Positions 25,810-34,937 of a stretch of DNA of 64,000 nt are shown here, piece by piece. The notes under the pieces were generated by a model. It was not told the DNA's origin. It worked only from the letters and a program-made list of their open reading frames with translations, and searched no databases. The DNA is from Bradyrhizobium sp. CB1650 (GTDB taxonomy: Bacteria; Pseudomonadota; Alphaproteobacteria; Rhizobiales; Xanthobacteraceae): positions 4,989,501 to 5,053,500 of the forward strand of contig NZ_CP121695.1 of assembly GCF_029761915.1 (NCBI RefSeq), written 5' to 3'. Numbering within the stretch: position 1 is the stretch's first letter; every line of letters begins with the position of its first letter. The translations under genes were made by a program, and so were the position numbers.

Positions 25810-27102
25810 ATGCCGTCACCGGCACCCACAAACGAAACTGAACGGCTGGCTGCCCTGCACGCTCTCGACATTGTCGGCAGCGCGCCCGAGGCCGCCTACG
25901 ACGAGATCACCGAGCTCGCGGCGCAAATCTGCGGCTGCCCGGTCGCCTATATCAGTTTCATCGATGACGAACGGCGCTGGCTCAAGGCAAGATATGGCCT
26001 GCCGGCGGAAGTCACCGACGCACCACGCGAAAATGCCGTCTGCACGACCACGATCTGCGGTGCCGAGCTGTTCGTCGTTCCCGACCTGAGCCGGGATCCG
26101 CGCTTTGAGAACAGCCCGATGGTCTCGCTGACGCCGCCTTGCCGCTTTTATTGCGGCATGCCACTGATCACCGACGAAGGCTATGCGCTCGGAACGCTCT
26201 GCGTGATGGATTTCGAGCCGCGGCAGCTTTCCTTCGCGCAGACGGAAGCCTTGCGAATGCTGTCGCACCAGGTGCTGGCGCAGCTCGAACTTCGCCGTAA
26301 GCTGATTGAGTACGGCCACACGATCAAGGAAATGGAGCAGGCGCGAGCTGAGGCCGCGCTTGAGCGGGCGCGCGCCGAAGAGCTGCTGCGCAACGTCTTG
26401 CCGGCGCCGATTGCCGACGAGCTGAAGCGCAGCGGCAGGGTTCAGCCGAGATACACGCGGTCGGCAACCATTCTGTTCGCGGACATCCAGGGCTTTACGC
26501 TGCTGGCCGAACGCACCGAGCCGGCAAGGCTCATCAATTTCCTCGACGACTATTTCTCGGCGCTGGACGAAATCGGCGCCCGACATGGTCTGGAGAAGGT
26601 CAAGACCATGGGCGACGCCTACATGGCGGTCGCCGGCGTGCTTTCACCCGACCGACGACACTCGATCGACGTTTGCCTGGCGGCGCTGGAGATGCGGGCC
26701 CGGCTCGATCACCTCAAGGCGCAGGGCCAAGCAGCCGGGGATCACGACCTGCAATTGCGCATCGGCATCCATACCGGACCGGTCATTTCAGGCGTCGTCG
26801 GCAACCGCAGGATGAGCTTCGATATCTGGGGCGACGCGGTCAACACCGCATGGTTCATGGAAGCGTTCGGAATAGCCGGGCGGATCAACGTCTCGGAAAC
26901 CGTGGCCGGACATATCGATGGGCTGTTCGACCTGCAGCCGCGCGGTCCGATCGAAGCCAAGCACCATCGCGCGCACCAGATGTTCTTTCTCAATGGCTTG
27001 AGGAGGGAGTACTCGCGCAATGGCGACGGCCATTCGCCAAATGACCACTTTCTGGCCGAGTACAACCGTATCGGGGGGGCGCGATTGGCGCCGGATTGCT
27101 GA
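25810..27102 (+). CDS. GAF-domain class III adenylate/guanylate cyclase with altered active site
   Basis: 430 residues. A GAF domain (about 20-160), a coiled-coil linker (160-200: MEQARAEAALERARAEELL), then a class III cyclase catalytic domain (215-400). Metal aspartates are D225 (FADIQGF) and D269 (KTMGDAY). The adenine-recognition pair K265 and D338 indicates ATP as substrate. N345 is present, but the transition-state arginine expected four residues later is F349 (NTAWFME instead of NxxxR). Activity may therefore be low or absent unless another residue substitutes. Cytoplasmic; the signal sensed by the GAF domain is unknown. Confidence 0.9.
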   Translation: MPSPAPTNETERLAALHALDIVGSAPEAAYDEITELAAQICGCPVAYISFIDDERRWLKARYGLPAEVTDAPRENAVCTTTICGAELFVVPDLSRDPRFENSPMVSLTPPCRFYCGMPLITDEGYALGTLCVMDFEPRQLSFAQTEALRMLSHQVLAQLELRRKLIEYGHTIKEMEQARAEAALERARAEELLRNVLPAPIADELKRSGRVQPRYTRSATILFADIQGFTLLAERTEPARLINFLDDYFSALDEIGARHGLEKVKTMGDAYMAVAGVLSPDRRHSIDVCLAALEMRARLDHLKAQGQAAGDHDLQLRIGIHTGPVISGVVGNRRMSFDIWGDAVNTAWFMEAFGIAGRINVSETVAGHIDGLFDLQPRGPIEAKHHRAHQMFFLNGLRREYSRNGDGHSPNDHFLAEYNRIGGARLAPDC

Positions 27103-27146
27103 GCGCGCGCATACGCATCAGTGGATGAGCAAATTGTCAGTCCGCG

Positions 27147-27252
27147 CCTAAAGCGCGATGAAATTGGGATGAATCGTCATCGCGCTTTAGGTTGTTGTTT
27201 GAGCATGATCTTTTCGGCAAACCGCTGCACACTTTTCCGGATCATGCTCTAG
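27147..27252. repeat. composite intergenic repeat: CCTAAAGCGCGATGA inverted repeat plus GAGCATGATC hairpin
   Basis: First part: CCTAAAGCGCGATGA (27147-27161) and TCATCGCGCTTTAGG (27177-27191), a perfect 15-bp inverted repeat with a 15-nt spacer. Second part: GAGCATGATC (from about 27203) and GATCATGCTC (to about 27250) enclosing the sequence CCGCTGCACACTTTTCCG. A related copy of the second part is at 29187-29239. It lies between the convergent cyclase and dehalogenase genes. Confidence 0.8.
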
Positions 27253-27968
27253 CATCCCAACTTGTCGGCGATCCCGCCAAAATCCCTGGCGACGATGTCC
27301 CAGTTGCCGGTGGCATCGAAATCCACCTTCTGCAGCGGGCCGTATTCGGTCGGACGCGCGACGAACGCGGTCTTTAGCCCGTACTTCTGCGCGGCCGCGA
27401 GATCGCCGTTGTGGGCGGCGACCATCATCACCTCTTCCGGCTCGAGGCCGAGCAGCCGCGCGGCGCCGAGATAGGTCTCGGCATCGGGCTTGTAGTGCTC
27501 GAACAGCTCCGCCGACATCACGAGGTCCCACGGCAGGCCCGCGAACTTCGCCATGTTGGTGAGCAGCGCGACGTTGCCGTTCGACAGCGGCGAGATCACG
27601 AATTTCGACTTGAGCCGCGTCAGGCCGGCGACGCTGTCCGGCCACGGATGCAGGCGATGCCAGCCCTTGGTGAGGTGATCGAGATCGGCCTCGGTGAGGC
27701 CCTTGATCGAGAACTTCTCGACCAGCTTTTCCAGCGAGCGGCGATGCAGGACATCGAGCATGACATAGCCGCGCTCAGGGTGCTTGCGCACGTCGTCCAT
27801 GGAGGCGACGTACATGCCGCGCCAGCCGTCGACCAGCGCGGTCCAGTCGGCCGCGATGCCGCGTTGCTTGCCCCACCAGATGAAGTCGGTGATCAGGCTG
27901 GTGCGCCAGTCCACGACGGTGCCGAACACGTCGAACACGAGGGCTTTGACGGCGGACAGATCGGACAT
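27249..27968 (-). CDS. haloacid dehalogenase, type II
   Basis: 239 residues, HAD superfamily with the type II L-2-haloacid dehalogenase layout. The nucleophile is D13 in VFDVFGTVVDW; motif II is ISPLSNGN, motif III Lys lies around EHYKPDAETYLGAARLLG, and motif IV is MMVAAHNGDLAAAQKYGLKTAFV. The enzyme removes halogen from short L-2-haloacids with inversion; many environmental members also act on other substrates. It is transcribed toward the composite repeat and away from a short-repeat region separating it from glpX. Confidence 0.9.
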   Translation of the reverse strand: MSDLSAVKALVFDVFGTVVDWRTSLITDFIWWGKQRGIAADWTALVDGWRGMYVASMDDVRKHPERGYVMLDVLHRRSLEKLVEKFSIKGLTEADLDHLTKGWHRLHPWPDSVAGLTRLKSKFVISPLSNGNVALLTNMAKFAGLPWDLVMSAELFEHYKPDAETYLGAARLLGLEPEEVMMVAAHNGDLAAAQKYGLKTAFVARPTEYGPLQKVDFDATGNWDIVARDFGGIADKLGC

Positions 27969-27994
27969 GTGCGCTTCCCCTGATTGTTCTTGTT

Positions 27995-28085
27995 GTCATT
28001 CCGGGGCGATGCGCAGCATCGAACCCGGAATCCAGAAGTTGTGGCGCGAGATTCCGGGCTCTCGCTTCGCGAGCCCCGGAATGAC
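27995..28085. repeat. dispersed palindromic intergenic repeat (CGTCATTCCGGGGC family)
   Basis: GTCATTCCGGGGCGATGCGC ... CCGGAATCC, then GATTCCGGGCTC ... GAGCCCCGGAATGACG: an imperfect hairpin of about 90 nt filling the gap between glpX and the dehalogenase gene. Confidence 0.8.
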
Positions 28086-28093
28086 GCTGCGCG

Positions 28094-29095
28094 TCAGTCC
28101 AGGTGGAACTTCGCCAGCTCGCGGTGCTCGGCCTTGATGTAGCGCACCGTGCCGGTTACCGAGCGCATCACCACGGTCTCGGTCTCGATCACGCCGTCCT
28201 TGCGGAACTTCACGCCCGAGAGCAGCGAGCCCGTGGTGACGCCGGTGGCGGCGAACAGGCAGTCGCCCTTGGCCATGTCCTCGATGCCGTAGATCATCTT
28301 GGGATCGTTGACGCCCATCTTGGCCGCGCGCTCGCGCTTCTCATCGGAATCGAGGATGAGGCGGCACTGCATCTGACCGCCGATGCAGCGCAGCGCCACG
28401 GCCGCGAGCACGCCTTCCGGCGCACCGCCGGTGCCGAGATACATGTCGACGCCGGTATTGTCGGGATCGGCGCAGTGGATCACGCCGGCGACGTCGCCAT
28501 CGGTGATGAGGCGCACGGCGGCGCCGGTCGAGCGCACGCTCTGGATGATGTCGGCATGGCGCGGACGGTCGAGCACGAGGACGGTGATCGCCTCCGGCGC
28601 CACACCCTTGGCCTTGGCGAGGCTGCGGACATTGTCGGCGGGCGATGCATCGAGTTCGACGACGCCCTTGGCATAACCGGGTCCGATCGCGAGCTTCTGC
28701 ATGTAGACGTCGGGCGCGTGCAGCAGCGTGCCGCCGTCGGCCATCGCCATGGTCGCGATCGCGCCCGGCATGTTCTTGGCGCACAGCGTGGTGCCTTCGA
28801 GCGGGTCGACGGCGATATCGACCTGGGGACCGGCGTTCATGCCGACCTTCTCGCCGATGAAGAGCATCGGCGCCTCGTCGCGCTCGCCCTCGCCGATCAC
28901 GATGGTGCCCTCGATCGGCAGCTTGTTGAGCTCGCGCCGCATCGCATCGACGGCGGCCTGGTCGGCCGCCTTCTCCTGCCCGTGCCCGCGCAGCCGTGCC
29001 GCCGATACCGCCGCCCGCTCCGTGACCCGCACGATCTCCAGCGTGAGAATGCGCTCTAGCAACGCATGCGGCGGGACTGAAATATGGGTCGACAT
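28094..29095 (-). CDS. glpX: class II fructose-1,6-bisphosphatase
   Basis: 333 residues, full length for GlpX. Motifs include AAVSAARLRGHGQEKAADQAAVDAMR, GTIVIGEGERDEAPMLFIGE (metal-binding aspartate and glutamates), DIAVDPLEGTTLCA (the DPxxGTT phosphatase signature) and GTGGAPEGVLAAVALRCIGG. It hydrolyses fructose-1,6-bisphosphate for gluconeogenesis in the cytoplasm. It follows hom by 141 nt on the same strand, an association typical of Rhizobiales. The gap contains a repeat hairpin that may uncouple the two. Confidence 0.96.
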   Translation of the reverse strand: MSTHISVPPHALLERILTLEIVRVTERAAVSAARLRGHGQEKAADQAAVDAMRRELNKLPIEGTIVIGEGERDEAPMLFIGEKVGMNAGPQVDIAVDPLEGTTLCAKNMPGAIATMAMADGGTLLHAPDVYMQKLAIGPGYAKGVVELDASPADNVRSLAKAKGVAPEAITVLVLDRPRHADIIQSVRSTGAAVRLITDGDVAGVIHCADPDNTGVDMYLGTGGAPEGVLAAVALRCIGGQMQCRLILDSDEKRERAAKMGVNDPKMIYGIEDMAKGDCLFAATGVTTGSLLSGVKFRKDGVIETETVVMRSVTGTVRYIKAEHRELAKFHLD

Positions 29096-29186
29096 CGGCT
29101 CACTCCTTCAACAGTTCGGGACAGAAATCTCTGTCCGCATCAACTCGCAACGCCCACGGTTCGTTCGCCCGAACCGCCCTCTTTGT

Positions 29187-29241
29187 TTGAGCAGAATCTT
29201 TCCGCAAAACCGCTGCACACTTTTGCGGATCATGCTCTAGT
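29187..29241. repeat. GAGCATGATC-type hairpin repeat, second copy
   Basis: GAGCAGAATCTTTCCGC, then AAAACCGCTGCACACTTTT and GCGGATCATGCTC. The right half is nearly identical to the copy ending at about 27250, while the left arm is slightly degraded. It lies between hom and glpX and directly precedes the hom stop codon. Confidence 0.75.
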
Positions 29242-30553
29242 TCTTCTCGATCCGGATCACCTGCGGCCGTCCGCTGATCACCTTGTCGCGCTGGACTGCG
29301 GCGAGCGCGCGGCGCACGGCATCCTCGTGGGTCGCATAGGTGATCAGGATGACGGGCACGGGCACGGCCTTGCCGCTGGCCGCCGCCGCGCCGCCATTGG
29401 GATGGCGCTGCACGATCGACTCGATCGAAATCTTCTGCTCGGCCAGCCGCGTGGCGATCGCGGCTGCGGTGCCCGGGAAATCGCGCGCCAAGAGGCGAAT
29501 GTAATAGCCGCCCTCATGCCGCTCCATCGGTGCCTTCTTGGTGTCGCGTAAGTGAGCAACGGGCCGGCCGAACGGATTGGCGCGGATGCCGCGCGCCACA
29601 TCGGCGATGTCGGCGACGACGGCCGATGCAGTCGCAGCCCCGCCGGCACCGGGGCCGACGAGCGTGATCGGCGGAATGCCCTCGCCGTCGATCGTGACTG
29701 CATTGGTGACCCCCATCACCTGCGCGATCGAGGACGATTTCGGAACCATGGTCGGATGCACGCGCTGCTCGATGCCCTTTGCGGTGCGAACCGCGACGCC
29801 GAGCAGCTTGACGCGGTAGCCAAGATCGGCGGCCGCGCGAAGATCTTCCGGCGCGATCGAGGAGATACCTTCGACATACACCGCGCTTTGAGCAACTTTC
29901 GTGCCGAAGGCGAGGCTGGCGAGGATGGCGAGCTTCTGCGCGGTGTCATGACCATCGACGTCGAAAGATGGATCGGCCTCGGCGTAGCCGAGCCGCTGCG
30001 CGTCCTTCAGGCATTCGGCAAAGGAAAGGCCCTCCTGCTCCATCCGCGTCAGGATGTAATTGCAGGTGCCGTTGAGGATGCCGTAGACGCGGTCGATGCC
30101 GGTTCCGGCGAGTCCTTCGCGCAACGTCTTGATGACGGGAATGGCGGCGCCGACCGCTGCCTCGAAATTCAGCGCACCGCCATGCTTTTCGGCTGATTTG
30201 GCGAGCTTGATGCCGTGCTTGGCGAGCAGTGCCTTGTTCGCGGTGACGACCGACTTGCCGGCGGTCAGTGCGGCGTCGACCGCCGAGAGCGCGGGATCGC
30301 CCGCCCCGCCCATCAGCTCGACGAAGCAATCGACCTCGGGATGGGTCGCGAGCGCGATCGCATCCTTCGCCCATTCGACGCCACGCAGATCGACGGAGCG
30401 CTTCTTCGCCTTCGAACGTGCGGTGACGGCGACGACGCGAATGCCCCTGCCGCTGCGGCCCGCGAGCACGCGAGCCTGGGTTTCAATCAGGCGGACAACT
30501 TCGGCGCCAACGGTGCCGAGCCCCGCAATACCCACTTTCAGGGGTGCGACCAT
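29237..30553 (-). CDS. hom: homoserine dehydrogenase
   Basis: 438 residues. N-terminal NAD(P)-binding motif VGIAGLGTVGAEVVRL, the conserved catalytic region of the long C-terminal half of the dehydrogenase domain (GILNGTCNYILTRMEQEGLSF, AEADPSFDVDGHDTAQKLAIL), and a C-terminal ACT domain (about 350-438) for allosteric feedback by threonine. It reduces aspartate semialdehyde to homoserine, leading to Thr, Met and Ile. It starts 26 nt after the aminotransferase gene and is probably co-transcribed with it. Confidence 0.96.
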   Translation of the reverse strand: MVAPLKVGIAGLGTVGAEVVRLIETQARVLAGRSGRGIRVVAVTARSKAKKRSVDLRGVEWAKDAIALATHPEVDCFVELMGGAGDPALSAVDAALTAGKSVVTANKALLAKHGIKLAKSAEKHGGALNFEAAVGAAIPVIKTLREGLAGTGIDRVYGILNGTCNYILTRMEQEGLSFAECLKDAQRLGYAEADPSFDVDGHDTAQKLAILASLAFGTKVAQSAVYVEGISSIAPEDLRAAADLGYRVKLLGVAVRTAKGIEQRVHPTMVPKSSSIAQVMGVTNAVTIDGEGIPPITLVGPGAGGAATASAVVADIADVARGIRANPFGRPVAHLRDTKKAPMERHEGGYYIRLLARDFPGTAAAIATRLAEQKISIESIVQRHPNGGAAAASGKAVPVPVILITYATHEDAVRRALAAVQRDKVISGRPQVIRIEKN

Positions 30554-30579
30554 GACGCGAAAAAACCTGCCGGAGAGAA

Positions 30580-31800
30580 CTAACGCCGATTGGCGAGCGG
30601 AACGACGTTGTGCAACGTTTCGATGCCGCTTTCAAGGAAGCGGCGCACGCCGCGCGCGGCCTGCCTGATCCGTTGCTCGTTTTCCACCATGGCGATGCGG
30701 ACATATCCTTCGCCATGCTCGCCGAATCCGACGCCGGGCGACACCGCGACGCCGGATTTCTCCACCATCAGCGTCGCGAACGCCATGCTGCCGACGCTGC
30801 GGAAGGCCTCCGGCAGCGGCACCCACGCGAACATCGAGGCTTCCGGCGGCGGGATGTCCCAGCCGGCGCGGCCGAACGACTCCACCAGCGCATCGCGGCG
30901 CTTGCGATAGGTGTCGCGCATCTCCTTGATGCAATCGTCGGGGCCGTTGAGCGCGGCCGTTGCCGCGACCTGGACCGGCGTGAACGCACCGTAGTCGAGA
31001 TAGGATTTGACGCGCGCAAGCGCTGCGATCACGCGCTCATTGCCGACCGCAAAGCCCATGCGCCAGCCGGCCATCGAATAGGTCTTCGACATCGAGGTGA
31101 ACTCGACGGTGACGTCCATCGCGCCCGGCACCTGGAGCACCGAGGGGGGCGGGTTGTTCTCGTCGAAATAGACCTCGGCATAAGCGAGATCGGACAGGAT
31201 CAGGATCTCGTGCTTCTTCGCGAAGGCGACGAGATCCTTGTAGAAGTCGAGGCTCGCCACATAGGCGGTCGGGTTCGAGGGATAGCAGACCACGAGCGCC
31301 AGCGGCTTCGGGATCGAATGCACGATCGCCCGCTCTACCGCTTCGAAAAACTGCGGCGTCGGCTCCGACGGCACCGAGCGGATCACTCCGCCGGCCATCA
31401 AAAAGCCGAAGGCGTGAATCGGATAGCTCGGGTTGGGACAAAGGATGACGTCGCCGGGCGCGGTGATCGCCTGGGCCACGTTGGCAAAGCCCTCCTTCGA
31501 GCCGAGCGTCGCCACCACCTGAGTGTCCGGATTGAGCTTCACACCGAAGCGGCGGGCATAATAGGCGGCCTGGGCCTTGCGAAGTCCGGGGATGCCGCGC
31601 GAGGCCGAGTAGCGGTCGGTGCGCGGCTTGCCGAGCGTCTCCTTGAGCTTCTCCAACACATGCGGCGGGGCCGGCAGGTCCGGATTACCCATGCCGAGAT
31701 CGATGATATCGGCGCCGGCATTCCGTGCGGCCGCCTTGGCCCGGTTGACCTGTTCGAACACGTAAGGCGGCAGACGGCGGATGCGGTAAAATTCTTCCAT
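30580..31800 (-). CDS. AlaC-type aminotransferase (LL-DAP aminotransferase-like, class I/II)
   Basis: 406 residues from the ATG at 31800. A class I/II PLP aminotransferase: SASRGIPGLRKAQAAYYARR, GSKEGFANVAQAI, CPNPSYPIHAFGF, YPSNPTA, LSDLAYAEVYFD and the PLP-lysine region FTSMSKTYSMAGWRMGF. From memory it aligns closely with E. coli AlaC along its whole length (FxRIxRLPPYVF start), so glutamate-pyruvate transamination is the best guess; databases often label this group LL-diaminopimelate aminotransferase. It is the first gene of the unit with hom. Confidence 0.9.
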   Translation of the reverse strand: MEEFYRIRRLPPYVFEQVNRAKAAARNAGADIIDLGMGNPDLPAPPHVLEKLKETLGKPRTDRYSASRGIPGLRKAQAAYYARRFGVKLNPDTQVVATLGSKEGFANVAQAITAPGDVILCPNPSYPIHAFGFLMAGGVIRSVPSEPTPQFFEAVERAIVHSIPKPLALVVCYPSNPTAYVASLDFYKDLVAFAKKHEILILSDLAYAEVYFDENNPPPSVLQVPGAMDVTVEFTSMSKTYSMAGWRMGFAVGNERVIAALARVKSYLDYGAFTPVQVAATAALNGPDDCIKEMRDTYRKRRDALVESFGRAGWDIPPPEASMFAWVPLPEAFRSVGSMAFATLMVEKSGVAVSPGVGFGEHGEGYVRIAMVENEQRIRQAARGVRRFLESGIETLHNVVPLANRR

Positions 31801-32029
31801 GGCTCTCTGGGCTCCGGGCAACCGGTCGGGACAGAATCGAACGGCCTCGACGGACCATCGAAGAAGGATCCAGGTCTTGCGCGAAAATCACTCCAAATCA
31901 GGTACTTAGAGCAAATTCCGACGACAAGGACTGAATTCCTTCACCCCAACTTTCGGCTGAATTGACGTCTTTTTAGCACGGACCGGCGGGTGCGCCAGCG
32001 ATTACGTTGCACCGCCTTACTTGGCGCTC

Positions 32030-32305
32030 TTATTTGGCGTCCTTGGCGGCCACGGCCTGACGGTCGCGCGCGGCGGCGAGCTCCGCCTCGATCTTGGCGC
32101 GCTGATCCGGCGGGATGGTCGCTTGATCACGATCCGGCGGCAGGTCGTGCACGGGCAGGTACGCGCCGGGCTCCTTGGGATGCGCCTGCGCATCAGCGGG
32201 CATCAGATCGGCGATCTGACTGGAGCAGCCGGCAAGCGCCAGCGCCACGACGAGCAACGCACCGCACGCACGCAACGTCTTTTGCAGGTCCCTTAACGCC
32301 AACAC
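32030..32305 (-). CDS. small lipoprotein, 91 aa
   Basis: 91 residues with a lipoprotein signal: hydrophobic stretch LLVVALALAGC with the lipobox LAGC, so Cys26 or thereabouts would be lipidated. The mature part is short, Pro-, Asp- and Ala-rich (HDLPPDRDQATIPPDQRAKIEAELAAARDRQ) with a C-terminal helix. I do not recognise a domain. It lies 230 nt upstream of the aminotransferase gene on the same strand and 253 nt from phaC, which diverges. Confidence 0.75.
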   Translation of the reverse strand: MLALRDLQKTLRACGALLVVALALAGCSSQIADLMPADAQAHPKEPGAYLPVHDLPPDRDQATIPPDQRAKIEAELAAARDRQAVAAKDAK

Positions 32306-32558
32306 TTGGGAAATCCCCTACTCGTCCCAACGCCCGGCTGTCGCAACGTAACCCGACAACCTGCCCAAGCTCAAACCATTGCTGCCCTAAATGGTGCAAG
32401 CGAGCAAACATCCAAGCTCCACCAACCCGCTAGGTGCGGCTTGATTGTGACGGAACCAAGAAACTTTGTCGCACTGCAGCACATCTTCGCGAGTGTTTAA
32501 CGCCAATCGTGCGAGCTTCGCGGTGACGAATACGGAATGAATCGTTACTGTCTTGGCC

Positions 32559-34367
32559 ATGAGTACCGTTACGCCCGACACGCCCACGTCCGAGAAGAAA
32601 TTCGATGCGGAAGCCTTCGCGATGAATGTCGCGCGGGCGCTCGAAAGCAGCGGCAAGGCGCTCGCCGCCTACATCAAGCCGCGCGAGAGCGGCGAGGTGC
32701 AGGATCGTCCGCCGACCGAACTCACGGAAGTCGTCAAGACGTTCACGTCGGTCGCCGAATACTGGCTGTCGGACAGTTCGCGCTCCTCCGATCTGCAGAC
32801 CAAACTTGCCAAGGATTATCTCGACCTGTGGGGCTCTGCGGTGCGGCGCATGGCCGGCCAAGAGGTCGCACCCGCGATCGCACCGTCGCCGCGCGACAAG
32901 CGCTTTGCCGATCCGGAATGGAAGTCGAACCAGTTCTTCGATTTCATGATGCAGCTCTATCTGCTCACGACCAAATGGGCGCAGGAACTGGTGCGCGACG
33001 CCGAAGGGCTCGATCCGCACACGCGCCGCAAGGCCGAGTTCTACGTCCAGCAAGTCACCAACGCGCTGTCGCCGTCGAACTTCGTGCTGACCAATCCGGA
33101 AGTGCTGCGCGAGACCGTCGCAAGCAGCGGCGAAAATCTCGCGCGCGGCCTGACGATGCTGGCCGAGGACATCGCGGCCGGCAAGGGCATGCTGAAGATC
33201 CGGCAGTCCAATCCGGACAACCTAGTCGTCGGCGTCAACATGGCGACGACCCCGGGCAAGGTGATCTACCAGAACGAGATGATGCAGCTCATCCAGTATA
33301 CGCCGACGACGGAGAAGGTGCTGCGCACGCCGCTCCTGATCGTGCCGCCCTGGATCAACAAGTTCTACATTCTCGATCTCAAGCCGGAAAAATCCTACAT
33401 CAAATGGTGCGTCGATCAGGGCATCACGGTGTTCGTGATCTCCTGGGTCAATCCCGACAAGCGGCTCGGCAACAAGAGCTGGGAAGACTATATGAAGGAA
33501 GGCCTGCTCACGGCGATGGACGTGATCGAGAAGGCCACCGGCGAGATGAAGGTGCACACCGCCGGCTATTGCGTCGGCGGCACGATGCTCGCCACGACAC
33601 TGGCCTGGCTCGCCGAGAAGCGGCGCCAGCGCGTCAGCTCGGCGACGTTCTTCGCGGCGCAGGTCGACTTCACCCACGCCGGCGATCTCCTCGTGTTCGT
33701 CGACGAGGAGCAGATCTCGGCGCTCGAGCAGGACATGCGCGCCGCCGGCGTTCTCGAAGGCTCCAAGATGGCGATGGCCTTCAACATGTTGCGCTCCAAC
33801 GACCTGATCTGGTCCTATGTCGTCAGCAACTATCTGAAGGGGCAGCAGCCGAGCGCATTCGACCTCCTGCACTGGAATTCCGACGCGACCCGCATGACCG
33901 CGGCGAACCATTCCTACTACTTGCGCAACTGCTATCTTGAGAACCGGCTGTCGACCGGCACGATGGTGCTCGACAACACCCTGCTCGACCTCTCCAAGGT
34001 CAAGGTGCCCGTCTACAACCTCGCCACCCGCGAGGACCACATCGCGCCGGCGGAGTCGGTGCTCTACGGTTCGCAGTTCTTCGGCGGCCCTGTGAAATAC
34101 GTGCTGTCCGGCTCGGGCCACATTGCCGGCGTCGTCAATCCGCCCGCCTCGAACAAGTACCAATACTGGACCAACGACAACATCAAGGATGTCAGCGTCG
34201 CCCAGTGGATGAAGGACGCGGTCGAACATAAGGGCTCGTGGTGGCCGGACTGGCGCGACTGGCTGGGCGGGCTCGATCCGGAGGAGGTCCCGGCGCGCGC
34301 AGTCGGCAGCGACGCCCTGCCCCCGATCGAGGATGCACCCGGCAGTTATGTCCGCGTTCGCGCGTAG
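32559..34367 (+). CDS. phaC: class I poly(3-hydroxyalkanoate) synthase
   Basis: 602 residues from the ATG at 32559. The N-terminal 200 residues are the class I PhaC cap region; the alpha/beta-hydrolase core follows with the lipase-like box AGYCVGGTM, where C338 is the catalytic cysteine. The family aspartate and histidine are in YNLATREDHIAPAES and SGSGHIAGVVNPP. The enzyme polymerises (R)-3-hydroxyacyl-CoA at the surface of carbon-storage granules. phaA, phaB and phaR are not in this window. Confidence 0.95.
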   Translation: MSTVTPDTPTSEKKFDAEAFAMNVARALESSGKALAAYIKPRESGEVQDRPPTELTEVVKTFTSVAEYWLSDSSRSSDLQTKLAKDYLDLWGSAVRRMAGQEVAPAIAPSPRDKRFADPEWKSNQFFDFMMQLYLLTTKWAQELVRDAEGLDPHTRRKAEFYVQQVTNALSPSNFVLTNPEVLRETVASSGENLARGLTMLAEDIAAGKGMLKIRQSNPDNLVVGVNMATTPGKVIYQNEMMQLIQYTPTTEKVLRTPLLIVPPWINKFYILDLKPEKSYIKWCVDQGITVFVISWVNPDKRLGNKSWEDYMKEGLLTAMDVIEKATGEMKVHTAGYCVGGTMLATTLAWLAEKRRQRVSSATFFAAQVDFTHAGDLLVFVDEEQISALEQDMRAAGVLEGSKMAMAFNMLRSNDLIWSYVVSNYLKGQQPSAFDLLHWNSDATRMTAANHSYYLRNCYLENRLSTGTMVLDNTLLDLSKVKVPVYNLATREDHIAPAESVLYGSQFFGGPVKYVLSGSGHIAGVVNPPASNKYQYWTNDNIKDVSVAQWMKDAVEHKGSWWPDWRDWLGGLDPEEVPARAVGSDALPPIEDAPGSYVRVRA

Positions 34368-34430
34368 CGGAATCTCTCGCGCTTTTGTATAAGCTTTCTT
34401 CTCGGTACAGCGAGCAGAGGGGACCGGGTT

Positions 34431-34829
34431 ATGACGCGCGAATTGTTCTGGCTGACACTGACGGTGATCCTGACTGGCATTCTCTGGATCCCCTACATCA
34501 TCAACCGCTGCCAGGTTCGCGGCCTCTCCGGTGCCATGGCCAATCCTTCGCGCGGCGACAAGCCGCATGCGGAATGGGCGAACCGGCTGATGTTCGCGCA
34601 CGATAACGCGGTCGAGAACCTCGTGATCTTCGCACCGCTGGTGCTGATCCTCAACGCGATCGACTATTCCACGAAATGGACCGTGCTCGCCTGCGCGGTC
34701 TATTTCTGGGCCCGCGTCGCGCATCTGATCGTCTACACGCTCGGCTTGCCGGTGTTCCGCACCCTCGCCTTCACCGTCGGCTTCCTCGCGCAAGCCGTGC
34801 TTGCGCTGGCGATCTTCCAGGTGCTGTAA
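34431..34829 (+). CDS. MAPEG-family membrane protein
   Basis: 132 residues with four hydrophobic segments (about 6-22, 60-80, 83-100, 108-130) and the MAPEG signature in the second (NRLMFAHDNAVENLVIFAPLVLI). MAPEG proteins are trimeric membrane glutathione- or eicosanoid-metabolising enzymes; bacterial members are mostly uncharacterised. It lies 63 nt after phaC in the same direction and may share its transcript. Confidence 0.88.
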   Translation: MTRELFWLTLTVILTGILWIPYIINRCQVRGLSGAMANPSRGDKPHAEWANRLMFAHDNAVENLVIFAPLVLILNAIDYSTKWTVLACAVYFWARVAHLIVYTLGLPVFRTLAFTVGFLAQAVLALAIFQVL

Positions 34830-34840
34830 GCGCTCTCCAT

Positions 34841-34926
34841 CGTCATTGCGAGCGAAGCGAAGCAATCCAGTCTGTTTCCGCGAAGACAGTCTGGCTTGCT
34901 TCGTCGCTTCGCTCCTCGCGATGACG
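34841..34926. repeat. dispersed palindromic repeat (CGTCATTGCGAGCGAAGC family)
   Basis: CGTCATTGCGAGCGAAGCGA... pairs with ...CGTCGCTTCGCTCCTCGCGATGACG around an AT-richer centre, a long near-perfect hairpin. A second copy is at 53833-53919. It separates the convergent MAPEG and argC genes. Confidence 0.82.
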
Positions 34927-34937
34927 GAGACTAGCCC

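Noticed and set aside
33222..34865. 547-codon minus-strand frame opposite phaC
   Set aside because: Antisense shadow of phaC; no family features.
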